Source of the DNA: Micromonospora qiuiae
Lineage (GTDB): Bacteria > Actinomycetota > Actinomycetes > Mycobacteriales > Micromonosporaceae
NCBI RefSeq assembly: GCF_016863555.1
Contig: NZ_BOPC01000007.1
Location: 58,360 to 122,359 of the forward strand
Direction: 5' to 3'
DNA length: 64,000 bases
Part shown: positions 61,249-64,000 of the stretch, piece after piece
Layout of the letters: each line of letters starts with the position of its first letter
Numbering within the stretch: the stretch's first letter is position 1
The notes under the pieces: model-generated
Database searches by the model: none
What the model was told of the DNA's origin: nothing
The model's input: the letters and a program-made list of their open reading frames with translations, nothing else
Made by a program: the position numbers and the translations under genes

Positions 61249-61311
61249 CTCGCCCTCGCCACCCCCGCCCTCGCCCTCGCCACCCCCGCCCTCGCCCTCG
61301 CCACCCCCCGC
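61249..61311. repeat. 21-bp tandem repeat, three copies
   Basis: Three consecutive 21-bp units (61249-61269, 61270-61290, 61291-61311) of the type CTCGCCCTCGCCACCCCCGC are found. The first two are identical and the third differs at one base. They follow the polyprenyl synthase stop and are strongly strand-asymmetric (C-rich on plus). Confidence 0.88.
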
Positions 61312-61316
61312 CCGCC

Positions 61317-61384
61317 GATCTTGCACTTTCGGTCGGCTGTTCGCGCATTTCGTCCCGAAATATCCCGACGGAAAGTGCAAGATC
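61317..61384. repeat. ATCTTGCAC-type palindromic repeat, copy 2
   Basis: GATCTTGCACTTTCGGTCG (61317-61335) and its near complement ending GTGCAAGATC at 61384 flank a loop of about 30 bases. It is related to 48174-48240. The junction here is convergent (polyprenyl synthase and Rv2175c-like gene), fitting a terminator role. Confidence 0.85.
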
Positions 61385-61426
61385 GCGGAGACGAGGGGTG
61401 GAGGGCGAGGAAGGCGAGGGGGTGGG

Positions 61427-61810
61427 TCAGAAGCCGAGGGCTTGGGCGCGGCGCTTGACCTCGCGGGCCTGGTCGCTGGCTAGGGCGGCGGCAGGGGTAC
61501 GGCCGGGCAGGCTGTCGTCGGGCTCATAGAGCCAGCGCAGCGCCGCCTCGTCGTCGTAGCCGGCGTCGGCCAGCAGGTTGAGCACGCCGGGCAGGTGCTT
61601 GCGTACGGTGCGATTGGTCACCAGGTCGGCCGGGATCCGGCGGACACCGTCGCGGCGCACCGCGATCAGCTCCCGGTCCCGGACCATCTGATGGATCTTG
61701 CTGATCGGCAGGTCGAGCCGTTCGGCGACATCCGGCAGGGTCAGCCAGCCGGCGGGGTCGGTGGGGCCGGCCTCGGGCGCGATGCTCTCGGCGGGTAGGG
61801 AGTCGGTCAC
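61427..61810 (-). CDS. Rv2175c-family DNA-binding protein
   Basis: A 127-residue winged-helix protein: WLTLPDVAERLDLPISKIHQ, VRDRELIAVRRDGVRRIPAD, and the C-terminal domain HLPGVLNLLADAGYDDEAAL and WLYEPDDSLPGRTPAAAL. In M. tuberculosis Rv2175c is phosphorylated by the adjacent, divergent kinase PknL, which abolishes DNA binding; the same pair and orientation occur here. Thr residues near the N-terminus (VTDSLP) are possible phosphosites. GTG 61810 is preferred to ATG 61831. Confidence 0.92.
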   Translation of the reverse strand: MTDSLPAESIAPEAGPTDPAGWLTLPDVAERLDLPISKIHQMVRDRELIAVRRDGVRRIPADLVTNRTVRKHLPGVLNLLADAGYDDEAALRWLYEPDDSLPGRTPAAALASDQAREVKRRAQALGF

Positions 61811-61936
61811 CCGATCACCCTGCCACGCCACCCCTCCCCCCGGTCAACAGCCTCCGGGCAGCATGTTGAGCAGGCCGGATCGAGCTCGTCGCGGCCGGCG
61901 TGATCCCACCAGCACTGGCTCGGCGGTAGCATCCGG

Positions 61937-61966
61937 TTCAACCTCCACCCTCCTGACACATAGACT
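61937..61966 (+). promoter_or_regulatory. Probable leaderless promoter of the PASTA kinase
   Basis: TTCAAC (61937-61942) and TAGACT (61961-61966) have an 18-base spacer. The -10 ends eight bases before the ATG, so the transcript would start at or next to it; no ribosome-binding site is present. It is in the divergent gap from the Rv2175c-like gene. Confidence 0.5.
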
Positions 61967-61974
61967 TCCTGCCG

Positions 61975-63969
61975 ATGGACACACAGGTCGCCGACACGTT
62001 GCCGGGCTCGCTGATCGACGGGCGCTACCGCATTCGCGGTCGCGTGGCCCGTGGCGGCATGGCGACGGTGTACACCGCCACCGACGAGCGGCTCGAACGC
62101 ACCGTGGCGATCAAGATCATTCATTCGACGCAGAGAGCGCCGGGCCCCGCCGGGCCGGACGGTTTCGTCGACCGGTTCACCGACGAGGCCAAGACGATCG
62201 CCCGGCTCACCCACCCCAATGTGGTGGCGGTCTACGACCAGGGCACCCACGCCGGGATGCCGTACCTGGTCATGGAATACGTCCGTGGGCGCACCCTGCG
62301 CGAGGTGCTGACCGAACGCCGCCGGCTCAACCCGGACGAGGCGCTGGCCCTCACCGAGCAGATGCTCGCCGCCATCGCCGCCGCCCACCGGGCCGGGCTG
62401 GTGCACCGTGACATCAAGCCGGAGAACGTGCTCGTCGCCGAGGCGCCCAGCGGTGGCCCGGCCAACCTCGTGGACAGCGTGGTCAAGGTCACCGACTTCG
62501 GACTGGCCCGGGCCGTCGAGGCGAGCACCGACCACGGCAGCGGCAACCAGCTGATGGCCACGGTGGCGTACGTCGCCCCGGAGCTGGTCACCGAGGGCCG
62601 CGCCGACGCCCGTACGGACGTCTACTCGACGGGCATCGTGCTGTTCGAAATGCTCACCGGCCGGGTGCCGTACGACGGCGACCGGCCGATCGACATCGCC
62701 TGGCAGCACGTCGACCGGGACGTTCCCGCGCCGTCGACGTTGGTGCCCGGTCTACCCCCGGTGCTCGACAACCTGGTCACCCGGGCCACCCGGCGGGATC
62801 CGGCGGGCCGCCCCGCCGATGCCGGCACTCTGTTGGCCGAGGTGCAGGTGGCCCGGGAGGATCTCAGCGGCTCGCACAGCCACACCGCCATGCTGCCTTC
62901 CGTGCCCGGCGAGCCGGTGGTGTCCGAACCGACGATGGTGGTGGCCGCCGTCCGCCCGCACGAACGGCCGGCTTGGGCCCGGCTGCCTGACGGCGGGGTA
63001 CCCACCCGGGGCCGACGCCGGGCGGCACCGGACCACAGCACCGGCCAGGACCTGGGTTCCCGGCTGGCAGCGTTGCGGACCCGGCTGCTGGGAGACTCGA
63101 ACAACCGATTCGGCGTCGCCGCCGTCGTGGTGGTGCTCGGCGTGGTCGCCGCTCTCGGCGGCTGGTGGTACGGGGTCGGCCGCTACACCGTCACGCCGGA
63201 GTTGGTGAACCTCAGCAAGGCCGAGGCGGAGGCGACGGCGACCCAGGGCGGTTTCACCCTGCGCTACGCCGACCCGCGCTATGACGAGCAGGTTCCGCGC
63301 GACGACGTGGTGGCGCAGGACCCGGTCTCGTCCGCCCGGATCGTCAAGGGCGGCGTCATCACCCTGACCCTGTCGCTCGGTCCGGAGCGTTTCCCGATGC
63401 CGGACGTGGTGGGCAAGGAGTTCGAACTGGCCGAGGCGGACCTGGTCAGCGCCCAGCTCGAAGTCGTCAAGGGCACCGCGCGCTACGACGACAGCCTGCC
63501 CGAGGGTGTGGTGGTGGCCACCAAACCGGAGGCGGGCAAGGAGGTCACGCCGGGCCAAAAGATTACGGTCATCCTGAGCAAGGGCCGGGCCCCGATCACC
63601 GTGCCGAACCTGGTCGGCAAGAACCTCAACGAGGCTCGCACGCAGATCGCGCAGCTCGGCCTGGTGCTGGCGGAGCCGACCTACAAGCAGTCCGACAAGC
63701 CCCGTGACGAGGTGCTCGGGCAGAGCCCGGCCGACGGCAGCGGTGTGGAGAAGGGCGCCCAAATCCGGCTGGAGGTCAGTGAGGGCCCACCCCTGGTGAC
63801 CGTGCCCCGGGTCGTCGACCTGCCGTGCCAGCAGGCCAAGCAGGCGTTGGAGAGCCAGGGCTTCCAGGTGACGCTGCAGTTCAACCCGAACGCGATCGCC
63901 CGGTTCCAGAACCCGCCCGAGAACACCCAGGTGCCCCCGGGCAGCCAGGTCACCGTCGGATGCTTCTGA
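61975..63969 (+). CDS. pknL: PASTA-domain Ser/Thr protein kinase (PknL type)
   Basis: A 664-residue transmembrane kinase. The kinase domain (about 15-275) has the glycine loop GRVARGGMATVY, Lys in VAIKIIHSTQ, catalytic HRDIKPENVLV and DFGLARA. A juxtamembrane region follows, one helix (FGVAAVVVVLGVVAALGGWW, about 379-398) and four extracytoplasmic PASTA repeats (for example VTPELVNLSKAEAEATA and PITVPNLVGKNLNEARTQI), which bind muropeptides or lipid II in relatives. Divergent from an Rv2175c homologue, as pknL is. PASTA domains are missing from M. tuberculosis PknL but present in corynebacterial PknL. Confidence 0.94.
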   Translation: MDTQVADTLPGSLIDGRYRIRGRVARGGMATVYTATDERLERTVAIKIIHSTQRAPGPAGPDGFVDRFTDEAKTIARLTHPNVVAVYDQGTHAGMPYLVMEYVRGRTLREVLTERRRLNPDEALALTEQMLAAIAAAHRAGLVHRDIKPENVLVAEAPSGGPANLVDSVVKVTDFGLARAVEASTDHGSGNQLMATVAYVAPELVTEGRADARTDVYSTGIVLFEMLTGRVPYDGDRPIDIAWQHVDRDVPAPSTLVPGLPPVLDNLVTRATRRDPAGRPADAGTLLAEVQVAREDLSGSHSHTAMLPSVPGEPVVSEPTMVVAAVRPHERPAWARLPDGGVPTRGRRRAAPDHSTGQDLGSRLAALRTRLLGDSNNRFGVAAVVVVLGVVAALGGWWYGVGRYTVTPELVNLSKAEAEATATQGGFTLRYADPRYDEQVPRDDVVAQDPVSSARIVKGGVITLTLSLGPERFPMPDVVGKEFELAEADLVSAQLEVVKGTARYDDSLPEGVVVATKPEAGKEVTPGQKITVILSKGRAPITVPNLVGKNLNEARTQIAQLGLVLAEPTYKQSDKPRDEVLGQSPADGSGVEKGAQIRLEVSEGPPLVTVPRVVDLPCQQAKQALESQGFQVTLQFNPNAIARFQNPPENTQVPPGSQVTVGCF

Positions 63970-64000
63970 TGCCCGCCCCGAAATCCGGCCACCGGCCAGC
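63969..64000 (+). CDS. Start of a gene running off the window
   Basis: An ATG at 63969 overlaps the kinase stop (TGATG) and opens a frame, MPAPKSGHRP, to the window end. Only ten complete codons are visible, so neither product nor reality can be judged. Confidence 0.25.
   Translation, partial: MPAPKSGHRP

Overview
The window is very GC-rich, densely coded DNA with many GTG starts and 4-bp ATGA/GTGA gene overlaps. It looks chromosomal and comes from an actinomycete, most likely Micromonospora or a close relative in the Micromonosporaceae. Support comes from the dcw cluster with its FtsL-like, PASTA-kinase and Rv2175c-like genes, a MurE with the meso-diaminopimelate signature, an XRE/DUF5753 plus DUF397 gene pair, a mycobacterial-type mutasome and families of dispersed intergenic palindromes. 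Species assignment is inference; no rRNA or tRNA gene was seen.

Layout. 14-14169 (minus strand): division and cell wall cluster mraZ-rsmH-ftsL-pbpB-murE-murF-mraY-ftsW-murG-murC-ftsQ; murD is absent between mraY and ftsW, where an 18-bp inverted repeat sits instead. 14510-17275 (plus): murT-gatD and a TVP38/DedA-like membrane protein, divergent from mraZ. 17372-21352: a NarL-type two-component system divergent from an ABC-2 exporter. 21411-24453 (minus): leuS preceded by a Leu-rich leader peptide and an attenuator-like terminator. 24539-30324 (minus): Mrp-type Na+/H+ antiporter operon (fused mnhAB, C, D, E, F, G) with a small upstream ORF. 30589-35432 (plus): MoxR ATPase, DUF58 protein and transglutaminase. 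35502-37275: DUF3040 protein and DinB. 37314-42612 (minus): carbohydrate ABC importer followed by a methyltransferase and a phosphodiesterase-like protein. 42715-49575 (minus): HEPN-imuA'-imuB-dnaE2 mutagenesis cassette with two LexA-like boxes upstream. 50336-52256: small accessory module of three tiny coupled genes, a palindromic operator candidate, and a divergent XRE/DUF5753-DUF397 pair. 52367-57655 (plus): overlapping operon with carotenoid tailoring genes. 57788-63969: CDP-alcohol phosphotransferase, MTHF reductase, small XRE protein, polyprenyl synthase, Rv2175c-like protein and a PknL-type PASTA kinase.

How it fits together. Two thirds of the window concerns the envelope: lipid II synthesis, its amidation by MurT/GatD, septal machinery, a PASTA kinase that may sense muropeptides, and isoprenoid products. 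The clearest regulatory signals are three GTGGAG-type MraZ boxes overlapping the mraZ promoter, the leuS leader, the paired SOS boxes and the palindrome of the XRE module. Several families of palindromic repeats occur at convergent junctions and inside gene ends, where they appear to have reshaped start or stop regions. No prophage, insertion sequence or CRISPR array was found.
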